The notes under the pieces are model-generated. The model was not told the DNA's origin. It made no database searches and saw nothing but the letters and a program-made list of their open reading frames with translations. Source: Pseudoalteromonas luteoviolacea DSM 6061 (GTDB taxonomy: Bacteria > Pseudomonadota > Gammaproteobacteria > Enterobacterales > Alteromonadaceae). From it: a DNA stretch of 64,000 bases. The position numbers were made by a program, and so were the translations under genes. Shown here one piece after another: positions 9,033-18,555 of the stretch; the first letter of the stretch is position 1, and every line of letters begins with the position of its first letter. The DNA is taken from the NCBI RefSeq assembly GCF_001625655.1, contig NZ_AUYB01000046.1:1-64000 (forward strand), given 5' to 3'.

Positions 9033-10916
9033 TCACAATGTGAACTTAGACAATAATGTCTCTTGCTCATGGGACTGCGTCGCTAATTCTTGGCTTGCTT
9101 GATACTGCTGACTAGAAAAATTATCCACTTCTACACTGATGTCATTGATGTTCGCCGTATTTTTATTTATCTCTTCAATGACAACACTTTGCTCTTCAAT
9201 TGCCGTTGCGATCTGAATATTTCTATCCATTATATCTTTTACCGACTCAGAAATTTCATTGAGCATTTGCGTAGCATGCTCCGTTTGCTCCACACATTGC
9301 AGTGTTTTGTCTCTACTTGCGCCCATTGCATTTTGAACCTGGTTTGAAGAAACCTGAATTTGTTCAATCATACTCTTGATCTCGGTAGTAGATTCTTGTG
9401 TTTTTGTTGCCAATGATCTTACTTCGTCCGCAACCACTGCAAATCCACGCCCTTGTTCACCAGCCCGTGCAGCTTCGATAGCAGCATTGAGCGCCAATAA
9501 ATTCGTTTGCTCGGCAATACCATTTATAACCGATAAAATATTTTCAATGCTGTGACTATATTCAGCAAGTTGAGTACTCATTGCATGGGATTCATTGATT
9601 TCCTCCGATAGCGCCGAAATCTCATTTTTGGTTTCCAAAAACACCTGTTGCCCATCTCGAGTTTTATCATTTACGGTCGTTATGGAACTAGCAGCATTTT
9701 GCGCACTACCAGCTATTTCACTGGATGTCGTGCTCATTTCATGCATCGCGGTAGCTAAACTCTCTACCAGACTAACTTGCTCTTGTAACCTTGAACTTGA
9801 TTGTGTGGACAATTCCCTCGCAGCCTCACTACTGGACACCACAACATCGGTCCCCTGTTTTACTTGGGTCACTAGCTGATGCAATGAAGCAAGAAATACA
9901 TTAAATTGTCGTGCTACTTTCCCACATTCATCATCGTTTTTGATAGTTAGTCTTTGAGTTAAATCACCACTTCCTGACGCAATATTGGTTATTGCAGCCT
10001 CTAACTCTTTGAGCGGTTTCAGTAAGTGAATAGCCAATGCTCGAATACTCAATGAGCCCAGAACAATAGCCAAAATTGCGATGATAAACGTGTTTAAAGT
10101 CAAACTATTGAGCGCCTCATATACTTTGTTTTTATCAAGCATCACCGCCAAGTACCATGCATTACCGTACTGATCATCCAGTGGGTAGTAATACATGATT
10201 TTATCATCCCCAGCGACCTCCACCTCCAAAATGGTTTTAGTTTGAGATAACGAAAGGTTTGAAGAAATATCTTTGAGTGTTTTACCGTTTAACTCAGTTT
10301 GTTGATGAGAAATGATTGTACCTTCTCTATCAACTAAAAATGCAAAACCAGTATGGTCAAAATCTACCGCATTGATACTGCTGGCGATTGTTGCCAAGCT
10401 CAAATCACCACCAATTACACCCCGAAACGCCCCCCGAGAATTGATAGGAGACACCACAGACAAAAGTAACTCTCCTGTTGCCGCATCAATGTAGGGACTG
10501 GTGAATACGGTTTTACCATTTTGACGTGCAAGTGAGTACCAAGGTCGCTGGCGAAAGTCTACGCCAGGTGGATTTTGCCTATTCGGATTATTCGATCTTA
10601 ACCCAGTTTCATCCTCTACCGTTCCAAATGCTAATAAAAATGACTCTTTAAAAAATGGTGTGTCTAAGGCAGCTTGAAACTTGTCAGTGCTGAAATCGCC
10701 GTCCAACTGTGTCTTAACTACATGAATTTGAGAAGCCTTTTGAGATAACCAGTTGTCTATGCCAATTGCCAGAAGCTTTGTGGTGTCGGCCACATATGCA
10801 GCTGTTTTTTGCTTCATGGAGTCGTTGATAAACCAATAGGTAGTGCCACTGATCACTAGGATAATGAGAAATACCACCAGCGCAGAAGCGACTGAAAACT
10901 TGGTTCTAATCTTCAT
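9033..10916 (-). CDS. methyl-accepting chemotaxis protein with a dCache-type sensor
   Basis: A 627-residue transmembrane chemoreceptor. TM1 is at residues about 10-30, followed by a periplasmic double-Cache-like domain to about 275 ([20 protein letters not shown], then a second lobe). TM2 is at about 275-300 and is followed by a HAMP domain. The cytoplasmic signalling domain carries the near-invariant hairpin tip [20 protein letters not shown] and the following [15 protein letters not shown]. dCache domains usually bind amino acids or other small ligands, but this ligand is unknown. It is encoded alone, divergent from a porin gene. No che genes are nearby. Confidence 0.93.
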   Translation of the reverse strand: MKIRTKFSVASALVVFLIILVISGTTYWFINDSMKQKTAAYVADTTKLLAIGIDNWLSQKASQIHVVKTQLDGDFSTDKFQAALDTPFFKESFLLAFGTVEDETGLRSNNPNRQNPPGVDFRQRPWYSLARQNGKTVFTSPYIDAATGELLLSVVSPINSRGAFRGVIGGDLSLATIASSINAVDFDHTGFAFLVDREGTIISHQQTELNGKTLKDISSNLSLSQTKTILEVEVAGDDKIMYYYPLDDQYGNAWYLAVMLDKNKVYEALNSLTLNTFIIAILAIVLGSLSIRALAIHLLKPLKELEAAITNIASGSGDLTQRLTIKNDDECGKVARQFNVFLASLHQLVTQVKQGTDVVVSSSEAARELSTQSSSRLQEQVSLVESLATAMHEMSTTSSEIAGSAQNAASSITTVNDKTRDGQQVFLETKNEISALSEEINESHAMSTQLAEYSHSIENILSVINGIAEQTNLLALNAAIEAARAGEQGRGFAVVADEVRSLATKTQESTTEIKSMIEQIQVSSNQVQNAMGASRDKTLQCVEQTEHATQMLNEISESVKDIMDRNIQIATAIEEQSVVIEEINKNTANINDISVEVDNFSSQQYQASQELATQSHEQETLLSKFTL

Positions 10917-10962
10917 ATTTATTCGCCAGAAAAAAAATCAGTCAACACCGCAAAGTGTTGTC

Positions 10963-10968
10963 TATAAT
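10963..10968 (+). promoter_or_regulatory. candidate -10 box for the porin gene
   Basis: A perfect TATAAT lies 33 bp before the porin ATG, but no good -35 hexamer is found at 16-18 bp upstream. It may be an activator-dependent promoter in the 84-bp divergent region. Confidence 0.35.
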
Positions 10969-11000
10969 TCGCTTTATCGCAACTAATTGGTTTAAAGACT

Positions 11001-12143
11001 ATGAAAACAGCGACTCGCTCTCTTATTGCCGTTTTGCTCTCATCTTCTTTGGCACAACACGCTTTAGCAGCCGAAGAAAATAGTCCCGTTACCATGGAAG
11101 ATATCAAAGCGCTAGAAGCGCAGCTTGCTGAACTTAAGCGACGTTTTTTACAGCAATTGCCGCAAAAAGACGAATCACAGTCCAAACCCAAACCAGCAAA
11201 AGCCAACCAACCAAAAGATGCTGTGCACACAGTTGATGTATACGCAACGATGCGACCTACATTTGGTCGCATTGAAGACAGGGGAGAAAATCAATACGAC
11301 GTGAGAGATGCTCTATCCCACGCGGGTGTAAAAGCAACTCATAGATTTAATGATGACTGGGCAGCAGAGCTCCATGGTGAGTGGAGTATTGATGTACAAA
11401 ATACTGGAGAATTTGGTCGCTCTAGACGTGCTTATACAGCACTTGTAACCCCATTTGGGCGCTTTGGAATAGGCAAACAGCGCCCTGCACAGTATTTATT
11501 TATCGCCGAATATGTGGATATATTTAATCATGCCAACAGCCCTTTTGCTTACGACCCTGAAAGCATCTTTTTTGTCGATAACTTATTAAGTTACCGACTA
11601 GAAAGTGGTCCTCTTACTTTTGTCGCCGTGGGTCAATTTGACGGTGCAGGCAATGAAAACAACAACGACTTGTTTAATGCAGGCTTGAGCTACGACAAAG
11701 ACGGGCTCCATGCGGCGATTACTTATCAAATGAATGAAGTGTATGATCAACAAACTCAATTAGGAGAGAATTCAATTTGGGCTGCAGCATTTGCATATGA
11801 TTTCACTGATAGACTCTATGGTGCCGTAGCATACCAAGATAAAACCTACGAACGCCATAATATTGCAGATAGAGATGGCTCCACCTTTGATTTGTCTTTT
11901 GCGTACAAGCTGAGCAAGCACTACAAACTAAAAACGGGCTACTTTGACTTTGACGACGGCTTTGCCGAAAGCGATCCTAATAATCAAAGTTTTGATGGGT
12001 TTAACATCACTCTAGAATGGCTGCCAACGCCGCCATTGCGTGTGCATCTCGAATACTTAACCAAGTCTTATACAAACGACCAAGACTTTGATTCTTTGTC
12101 TGTCGGATTTAGGTATGACTTTAGAACATCCATAAAGTACTAG
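11001..12143 (+). CDS. outer-membrane porin with N-terminal coiled coil
   Basis: A 380-residue outer-membrane protein. The signal peptide ends at QHALA. A short coiled-coil region (residues about 30-55, EDIKALEAQLAELKRRF) and a Lys/Pro/Gln linker follow. The barrel then runs from VDVYATMRPTFGRI to the C-terminal strand SLSVGFRYDF. Alternating strands with loop motifs such as FGRFGIGKQRPAQYLF and the constriction-loop-like NSPFAYDPESIFF fit the general-porin family (Porin_4/OmpC-like). The N-terminal coiled coil recalls OprP/OprO-like porins. It is expected to mediate passive diffusion of small solutes. The stop codon lies within a 13-bp inverted repeat. Confidence 0.85.
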   Translation: MKTATRSLIAVLLSSSLAQHALAAEENSPVTMEDIKALEAQLAELKRRFLQQLPQKDESQSKPKPAKANQPKDAVHTVDVYATMRPTFGRIEDRGENQYDVRDALSHAGVKATHRFNDDWAAELHGEWSIDVQNTGEFGRSRRAYTALVTPFGRFGIGKQRPAQYLFIAEYVDIFNHANSPFAYDPESIFFVDNLLSYRLESGPLTFVAVGQFDGAGNENNNDLFNAGLSYDKDGLHAAITYQMNEVYDQQTQLGENSIWAAAFAYDFTDRLYGAVAYQDKTYERHNIADRDGSTFDLSFAYKLSKHYKLKTGYFDFDDGFAESDPNNQSFDGFNITLEWLPTPPLRVHLEYLTKSYTNDQDFDSLSVGFRYDFRTSIKY

Positions 12144-12167
12144 ATAGATGTATAATCTAGTACTTTA
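12133..12167. terminator. 13-bp perfect hairpin overlapping the porin stop codon
   Basis: TAAAGTACTAGAT (12133-12145) and ATCTAGTACTTTA (12155-12167) pair perfectly around a 9-nt loop. The porin TAG (12141-12143) is inside the left arm. It lies between convergent genes. It is AT-rich with only a three-T end, so a terminator is likely but not certain. Confidence 0.55.
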
Positions 12168-12241
12168 ACAGGCGTTAATGTGTTGCGTCACCTGCGTTTT
12201 ATGAAGTAAATAAGCAGAGGATAATAGAGCTTTTAGTAATA

Positions 12242-13036
12242 CTACACATTTTGCTTTTTATATTTTTTCCGCCAAGACGCGGGCGTATGGCCTATGTGCT
12301 TTTTAAATTGCCGAATAAAGTGTGTGGTGTCACTCCAACCTAATTGTTCTGCAAGTTTGCTAATTGGCATAGGCGTGTGTAACAGCTGCGAGCAAGCCTG
12401 AGACAGCCGTTTTTGCGTAATCCACTGCCCCACGGTAAACTCAGTCTCTCTTTTAAACAGTGATGCTAAATATGGGGCACTTAGGTGCACCGCATCGCTG
12501 ACTTCTTGAAGCCCAATCGGCTGCAAGTAATTAGCTTGAATGAAGGCCATTGCTTGTTCTACTTTACTGTTATACCTAACATGCTGTAACTCGCTAAAAC
12601 AAGCTCTATTCAATTCATTCAACAGTAACACCACAAAACTCCGCTGAACCTCTAAACTCAAAGCCTGCTTTTTAGCAGCAATCAACTCATAAAATAATGA
12701 TTGAATAAACTCATGGCGTTTGGGGTTAGCTTTTAAAGCTGGTAACGCTCCTTGTTTCACATTATCAAATGGCACCATTAATTCACTTTGGCCCAAATTC
12801 AAACAGTCAGGGCAAAAGCTCAACCACAATACATGTAACTCGTGTCCTTTTAGCAAAGCGTGTGGAACGCCTGGGGGTACTACACTGAACATACCAGAGG
12901 ACACATCAAAAGGCTGGCGATGTGCAATCGTTAAAGAACCCGCGACTATATACGTCATAACGCATTCTGCATGGGTATCATGTTTTTGCGGCTCAATAGA
13001 CCCAAAACGTTCCTCACCAACAGCTAATGCATGCAT
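12242..13036 (-). CDS. AraC-family transcriptional regulator with cupin sensor
   Basis: A 264-residue regulator. The N-terminal half is a cupin-like ligand-binding domain (HDTHAECVMTYIVAGSLTIA, PPGVPHALL). The C-terminal half carries the two helix-turn-helix motifs of the AraC family (LQEVSDAVHLSAPYLASLFK and ISKLAEQLGWSDTTHFIRQF, then GHTPASWRKKY). A GTG at 13042 is possible, but the ATG at 13036 is preferred because GAGGT lies about 6 nt before it and abuts the GTG. It is divergent from the CPYC-motif membrane protein, which is a plausible target. Confidence 0.88.
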   Translation of the reverse strand: MHALAVGEERFGSIEPQKHDTHAECVMTYIVAGSLTIAHRQPFDVSSGMFSVVPPGVPHALLKGHELHVLWLSFCPDCLNLGQSELMVPFDNVKQGALPALKANPKRHEFIQSLFYELIAAKKQALSLEVQRSFVVLLLNELNRACFSELQHVRYNSKVEQAMAFIQANYLQPIGLQEVSDAVHLSAPYLASLFKRETEFTVGQWITQKRLSQACSQLLHTPMPISKLAEQLGWSDTTHFIRQFKKHIGHTPASWRKKYKKQNV

Positions 13037-13149
13037 ACCCACCTCAAAATTAAAATAAGCCGATAAAAACCAAAAAACGTCAATTTATAGCACTAAATAC
13101 TAAGCATAGAATAGCCATACATTAAAAAAAGCTGATTTATAGGTATTTT

Positions 13150-13566
13150 ATGCTAGAAACACCAATCACAATAAATTGGTCCATTGTACTAATGGGGCTC
13201 TCTTTACACGTATTAATTTGGGAAAAGCTACCAGAGTGGGGAAACTGGTTTAACAAAATTGTTATGCACTTACCTAGGCCACTTGCTTACTTGTATGAGT
13301 CTTGGCACTGTCCTTATTGCTTTGGTTTTTGGGCTGCACTAGCAATACACATGCTAACCGGTCAATTTACGCTCGCTTCCCTAAAAACAATGCCAGCCTA
13401 TTTGGGCATGGCTGCGACACCCATTGCATTGTTTTTAGATGCTTTGGTAAGTGCGCTACTTATTTTTGTGGGAAGTTTATTGATTAAGGCGCTTTCAGGC
13501 CCTGCGCTTGTGGGCCATCAAAAAGTGATGGCATTTAAGCAGGCTCATTCTGAACAAAGCAACTAG
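13150..13566 (+). CDS. hypothetical membrane protein with CPYCFGFW motif
   Basis: A 138-residue protein with three or four hydrophobic segments. A CPYCFGFW motif (residues about 55-62) sits at the start of the second segment. This Cys-x-x-Cys pattern next to a membrane helix is seen in small uncharacterised membrane proteins. I do not recognise a function. It is divergent from the AraC regulator with 113 bp between the starts, so the regulator may control it. It is followed by a hairpin at 13590-13614. Confidence 0.65.
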   Translation: MLETPITINWSIVLMGLSLHVLIWEKLPEWGNWFNKIVMHLPRPLAYLYESWHCPYCFGFWAALAIHMLTGQFTLASLKTMPAYLGMAATPIALFLDALVSALLIFVGSLLIKALSGPALVGHQKVMAFKQAHSEQSN

Positions 13567-13589
13567 GATTACATTATCAATAGTTCATT

Positions 13590-13614
13590 CGGGTAGCTTC
13601 TATGTGGCTACCCG
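13590..13614 (+). terminator. hairpin between the CPYC protein and a GNAT gene
   Basis: CGGGTAGC pairs with GCTACCCG around a 9-nt loop, 24 bp past the upstream stop. There is no T-run, so it may act as an attenuator. It covers the upstream in-frame ATG at 13602, which favours the GNAT start at 13629. Confidence 0.45.
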
Positions 13615-13628
13615 ATGTAAGAGTTAAA

Positions 13629-14150
13629 ATGAAAACACTATTTACAACGCCACGCCTAGACTTTTTTTGTTGCAACGAACTCCTTTTGAAGCCTAGCAAT
13701 GCGAATTTTATTACTCGTATATTAACGACAAATACGGCTACATTCTTGCCAGATGACTGGCAAACTAAGCCAGACTCCAACGAGGCTTTGCATTGGTTAA
13801 AAGAGCGGCTGATTCAAAGCGACATCTTTGTAGCACTTCCTAGAAATGAATTAAGTAAAACTTTACAAGCTTTACGCTCTCCCCCACTTGGTTTGTTTAT
13901 CATGCATATAGAACAAGATACTGCACATATTGGCTATTTGATCCACGAGCAATTCTGGCACCAGGGTTACGGAACTGAGTTACTCGCCGGCAGTATTGAT
14001 TATTTACGAGACAACACCTTAGTCAAAACAATATACGCAGGCGTAGATCCAAATAATGTGGGCTCGATACGGGCACTAGAAAAATGCAGTTTTACCCAAG
14101 AGAGCTTAGGGAACAAAGACACCAATGCCTTTTACAAGTTGCAACTATAA
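13629..14150 (+). CDS. GNAT-family acetyltransferase (RimJ/RimL-like)
   Basis: A 173-residue acetyltransferase of the RimJ/RimL type, which acetylates protein N-termini or small amines. Visible are the start MKTLFTTPRLDFFCCNE, the central strand PLGLFIMHIEQDTAHIGYLI, the CoA segment HEQFWHQGYGTELLAGSIDY, and the closing VDPNNVGSIRALEKCSF typical of this subfamily. The ATG at 13629 is chosen because the alternative at 13602 lies inside a hairpin. The C-terminus (TNAFYKLQL) is slightly short but complete. Confidence 0.83.
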   Translation: MKTLFTTPRLDFFCCNELLLKPSNANFITRILTTNTATFLPDDWQTKPDSNEALHWLKERLIQSDIFVALPRNELSKTLQALRSPPLGLFIMHIEQDTAHIGYLIHEQFWHQGYGTELLAGSIDYLRDNTLVKTIYAGVDPNNVGSIRALEKCSFTQESLGNKDTNAFYKLQL

Positions 14151-14223
14151 AGCATGCAAAGCTTGAGGCGAAGTAATGCATTTGGTACTTTGCCAACGTT
14201 AAAATGCATACGTAGGAACAGCT

Positions 14224-17200
14224 TTGCACTCTTTTAATCGCGCACTCATAATCACCAGCACAACCAATAGCACCATAGAAAAGCTTTACGCGGACTATTT
14301 ATCTTTAGACGACGACTATCAGACACTCGTTCAAGTATTGGCCGTGATTTTTAAATCGACGTCCACAGTTAAAATAAAGCAAATATTGAAAAAGCTTACT
14401 GAGCAAGGTGTTATTGAGCAAGGGCGGCCTGTGTCTGCGCTAAGCTCTGAACTAATTGTTATTTTAGAACAAAACCAACTTGCACTTTGCGATCAACTGA
14501 ACGTACAAATTAACCCTCTGGTCGCCAACCTTGTTACGCAGCACACTCAAAAACTTGGTCGCTTGCTACCAATATTAAAATATGCCGAAGAGTACATTCC
14601 TATTCTCAATGCTTATGAGTGGGAACGAGAACCTGAAGACGAAAACCGACTCACCAGAGACTTTTTGTGGCTAGGGCAACTTCCCAAAGCAAAGGCCCGA
14701 CTTGGGTTTAATAAAAACCCACAAATACTCAATATTCAAAACAATCGAGCATTGGTTCATTTTGTGTTTTTTCCATTTCAGTTGGACACATTTAAAGATT
14801 TGCCGGATGAAATGCAATATCAAGCCTTTGCGACACTTTGTGCGATCCAGATTCAGCATGGGGGTGACATAAGTCTGATTACTGACATGCTGAGGCTTGC
14901 CTTAGAACAAAAGCCCAGCAATCAAAATTTGAGGCTGTTGCTGGCCGAACAGTTACTACTCCAAGGCCAAATTGAACACGCCAGTAGCCACACCAAGCCC
15001 AGTGACCTATCTAGTTACGGTCTGCAGCTAAAAGCGACAATATCGCTACTAAATAATCATGTTGCAGCAGCTTGTGAACAATTCAATACCGCCTTACAAG
15101 CACAACAAAAATTTACTAAAAAGAAAGGTCCATATTTAAGTCGCATGTTTGGTTGGCTTCATATGATTGCTCTGCTCGCGTCAGCGGAGGCGCAAAATAA
15201 TCATTACGACCAAGCAATGCAACTGGCCGGTAACCAATTGACAGACAAAAAAGGTTCAAAAACTAACTATTACATTGGCCAGATTTTTGAGTGTCTCGCC
15301 GAGTCACTTTCAAATAGCGCCCCCTTTATCCCTCAGCTAACAGAACATGAGCGAGATTTACAAGATAGGCCGTTTGATTACTATTCCTGCCAGCTCATTT
15401 CTATTTTATCACTCCACTGGTGTAAGCACACACTTACAAAAGAGCATACATATATACTGGAGCGTTGCAGTACATTCTATCGCAGTGCCAATTTACACTT
15501 ACTTGACAGTATTACAGGTCAATTGTTAGCGCATATAAACTCAATTCATAACGACGTGAGCTTATGCGTAAACTTTCCGTCCCTCATTAAACAGCAGACT
15601 GAATGGGAATTAGCATTAGACAAATTACTTGCGCTAGCCCCTGGCACTCTAGAAAGTACACATACAAATGACCAACAGTTAATCTGGATATTAGAAACGA
15701 AAAATGCGGAGGTGACGCTTGCACCGAAAATACAAAAGCGAATCCAATCTGGTTGGAGTAAAGGTAAAGCGATTTCCCTCGAATCACTCTACTCCAACTA
15801 TACTCAGATGCCTTATTTAACAGAGACAGACATTGCACTAGTTGAAGCCATAGAAGTTCAAAAACACTGGGGGGAAATTCACTATACACTTAGTGGGCTA
15901 TTAGCACTAAAAGCAGCAATGCGATCACCTAATATTTTCTTGCCAGATGATTTAGATGAGCCCCTAGAAATTGTCGAGTCCCCTGCTCAGTTGGCGATAA
16001 CTAAACAGGGGGATCAATTATACCTTACACTACAAGACTTACCCGACGACTTTAGAACTCGTAACAGTGTATATACTGCTAAATTCACCTCTAAATATAA
16101 GTGTGTATTCACTCACTTTGATACTCAACACCTCAAAATTGCCAATATCATTGGCGAAAACGGCTTACTTATCCCCCTCGCTGCAAAAGCAAAATTAATG
16201 GCCAGCATTCAAGCCATTGCGCCTTTGATGAATATTCAATCAGAAGTCAGTGACATTGACATAGGCTTAGAAACAATAGAAGCACAGCCAGAGCTTGTGA
16301 TTAATATTAGCCCGTACTTACAAGGTTTGTCTTTTCATTGTTTTAGCATGCCCTTTGGTGATAAAGGGCCTGCATTTCATCCAGCAGTTGGGAATGCCAA
16401 TATTAGCGCCGAAATTGACGGTAGGCGTATTGCGACAAAACGCAATCTAGCCACAGAGCAAGAACTATTAGACAACCTAGACGAAACATGTCCTGCCTTT
16501 TTAGCTATGGCTGATAATCAGCTAAGTATTGCTGATTTACAAGATGCATTGAATGCGCTGGAACAACTTGAGCAGGCAATTAACAGTGAATCCCCATTGG
16601 CCTTCAAATTGCGTTGGCCTAAAGGAAAAAAAATTCAACTAACTAAGCCTTTGGAGTCGCACCACCTGCAACTGGCCATATCAAAGAAGAATCAGTGGTT
16701 TGATATCAATGGTGAACTGCAAATTAATGATCAACAGATCATCGATTTAAAAGAACTATTAAAACTTGTTGAACAAAGTCATGGTCGTTTTATTGAATTG
16801 GACTCCCAACAAGTTGTAGCGCTCTCTCATTCCCTACATGAACGGCTTACCCAGCTAAACCAAGGCACCGAAAATGGGAAGTTTCACCCTTTGGCCAGTC
16901 CACTAGTAAATGAAGCTGTGACAGGTATGCGAATGAAAACGCTTCACGCTTGGGAGCATCAATCACAACTGATGCAACAAGCAAATACATTGACAATCTC
17001 TGAGCCGATTGATTTGCAAGCGACCTTGAGAGACTACCAAGTCGCAGGGTATGACTGGGCAATGCGCCTTGCACACTGGGGAGCAGGTGCTTGTTTGGCA
17101 GATGATATGGGGCTGGGAAAGACATTACAATCATTAGCCGTGTTGCTGGCTAAAGCTAGCAATGGTCCCAGTTTAATCATCGCACCAACTTCGGTATGCT

Positions 17201-18432
17201 TTAACTGGCAACAGGAGGCAACCAAGTTTGCACCTACCTTGCGATTATTTACGCTGGCACAATTTAAATCTGGCGACCAAAGGGCCTCTTTACTTGAAAA
17301 GCTAAGTGCCAATGACGTACTCATCGTCAGTTATGGGCTATTGGTACAAGACCTGACGCTGCTGAAGTCTATTCGCTGGGAATGCATCATCGCGGATGAA
17401 GCACAGGCAATCAAGAACCCGCTATCAAAACGAGCCCAAGCTGCATGCGCCCTTCGTGGCCACTTTAAAATGATCACCACAGGAACACCAATTGAAAACA
17501 ACCTAACGGAACTTTGGTCACTATTTAGATTTGTGAATCCAGGCCTACTGGGGAATTTAAAGCGATTCACTGAACGCTTTATTCAACCCATCGAAAACCG
17601 AGAAGAAAAGCCAATAGCGGCAAGGTACGCACAGCAAAACCTCAAAACGTTATTGCAGCCTTTTATCCTCAGAAGGATGAAACATCAGGTGCTTGCAGAG
17701 TTGCCACCACGCACTGAAATCAATCTCAATATTGAACTAAGTGATGAAGAGCAAACTTTGTATGAAGCACTGAGGCAAAATGCCATTGCCAATATTGCAA
17801 AGGCAAATGAGCAAGAAGACTCAGGCTCTCAACACTTAACCATGCTGGCAGAGCTGACAAAACTCAGGCAGGTGTGTTGTAATCCAAACCTCGTTGCACC
17901 AGAGTTAATGCTCAATAGTGCTAAATTAGCCAAACTTGAAGCGCTACTTGATGAGCTGCGAAGAAATGGCCACAAAGCCCTAATTTTTAGTCAATTTGTT
18001 GGCCACTTGCAACTGCTCAAACAGCGCTTAGATGAATTGGGATTAACTTATCAATACCTCGATGGCTCAACCCCAGCAAAACAACGACAACTAAGTGTAA
18101 ATGCGTTTTCCAGAGGTGAAGGTGATGTCTTTCTTATTAGCCTTAAAGCGGGTGGATCTGGATTAAACTTAACTGCCGCAGATTATGTTATCCATATGGA
18201 TCCTTGGTGGAATCCTGCAGTAGAAGCGCAGGCTTCAGATAGAGCACATCGAATTGGCCAAATCAGGCCAGTAACTATTTACAGAATGATTGCATCAAAC
18301 ACCATTGAAGAAAAAATACTGGCCATGCACGACCAAAAGCGCGACTTAGCCAATCAAGTGCTCTCTGGCAGTGATACAACTCAAAAGCTCTCAGTGAAAG
18401 AGGTATTAGAGTTGCTCAAAGATACACTGTGA
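14224..18432 (+). CDS. large SNF2-family DEAD/DEAH-box ATPase
   Basis: A 1402-residue protein. The C-terminal third (from about residue 935) is a complete SNF2/Rad54-type motor. It has motif I DDMGLGKT (960-967), motif II DEAQ (about 1058), TTGTPIENNLTELWSLFRF, then the second RecA lobe with FSQFVGHLQ, LKAGGSGLNLTAADYVIHMD and SDRAHRIGQIRPVTIYRMI. Such ATPases translocate on duplex DNA and remodel protein-DNA complexes. The first 930 residues match nothing I can name and contain helical, TPR-like stretches. No ATG exists before about residue 200. The TTG at 14224 with AGGA 6 nt upstream, just after an in-frame stop at 14200, is the best start. It ends before a strong bidirectional terminator. 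Confidence 0.9.
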   Translation: MHSFNRALIITSTTNSTIEKLYADYLSLDDDYQTLVQVLAVIFKSTSTVKIKQILKKLTEQGVIEQGRPVSALSSELIVILEQNQLALCDQLNVQINPLVANLVTQHTQKLGRLLPILKYAEEYIPILNAYEWEREPEDENRLTRDFLWLGQLPKAKARLGFNKNPQILNIQNNRALVHFVFFPFQLDTFKDLPDEMQYQAFATLCAIQIQHGGDISLITDMLRLALEQKPSNQNLRLLLAEQLLLQGQIEHASSHTKPSDLSSYGLQLKATISLLNNHVAAACEQFNTALQAQQKFTKKKGPYLSRMFGWLHMIALLASAEAQNNHYDQAMQLAGNQLTDKKGSKTNYYIGQIFECLAESLSNSAPFIPQLTEHERDLQDRPFDYYSCQLISILSLHWCKHTLTKEHTYILERCSTFYRSANLHLLDSITGQLLAHINSIHNDVSLCVNFPSLIKQQTEWELALDKLLALAPGTLESTHTNDQQLIWILETKNAEVTLAPKIQKRIQSGWSKGKAISLESLYSNYTQMPYLTETDIALVEAIEVQKHWGEIHYTLSGLLALKAAMRSPNIFLPDDLDEPLEIVESPAQLAITKQGDQLYLTLQDLPDDFRTRNSVYTAKFTSKYKCVFTHFDTQHLKIANIIGENGLLIPLAAKAKLMASIQAIAPLMNIQSEVSDIDIGLETIEAQPELVINISPYLQGLSFHCFSMPFGDKGPAFHPAVGNANISAEIDGRRIATKRNLATEQELLDNLDETCPAFLAMADNQLSIADLQDALNALEQLEQAINSESPLAFKLRWPKGKKIQLTKPLESHHLQLAISKKNQWFDINGELQINDQQIIDLKELLKLVEQSHGRFIELDSQQVVALSHSLHERLTQLNQGTENGKFHPLASPLVNEAVTGMRMKTLHAWEHQSQLMQQANTLTISEPIDLQATLRDYQVAGYDWAMRLAHWGAGACLADDMGLGKTLQSLAVLLAKASNGPSLIIAPTSVCFNWQQEATKFAPTLRLFTLAQFKSGDQRASLLEKLSANDVLIVSYGLLVQDLTLLKSIRWECIIADEAQAIKNPLSKRAQAACALRGHFKMITTGTPIENNLTELWSLFRFVNPGLLGNLKRFTERFIQPIENREEKPIAARYAQQNLKTLLQPFILRRMKHQVLAELPPRTEINLNIELSDEEQTLYEALRQNAIANIAKANEQEDSGSQHLTMLAELTKLRQVCCNPNLVAPELMLNSAKLAKLEALLDELRRNGHKALIFSQFVGHLQLLKQRLDELGLTYQYLDGSTPAKQRQLSVNAFSRGEGDVFLISLKAGGSGLNLTAADYVIHMDPWWNPAVEAQASDRAHRIGQIRPVTIYRMIASNTIEEKILAMHDQKRDLANQVLSGSDTTQKLSVKEVLELLKDTL

Positions 18433-18474
18433 TCAAGTGCAGCGTAAATCTAAGTAGTTAGAACTGGATTACAA

Positions 18475-18509
18475 AAAACTGGCGCCTGTAAAAAATAAGC
18501 GCCAGTTTT
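18475..18509. terminator. bidirectional terminator after the SNF2 gene
   Basis: AAAACTGGCGC and GCGCCAGTTTT form a perfect 11-bp stem with a 13-nt A-rich loop. A-tract and T-tract flank it on both sides, so it serves both the SNF2 gene and the convergent secreted-protein gene. Confidence 0.85.
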
Positions 18510-18555
18510 CAACGATACTCAGAGCTTGGGTCTAGACTGAGTTCATTCAACTCTC

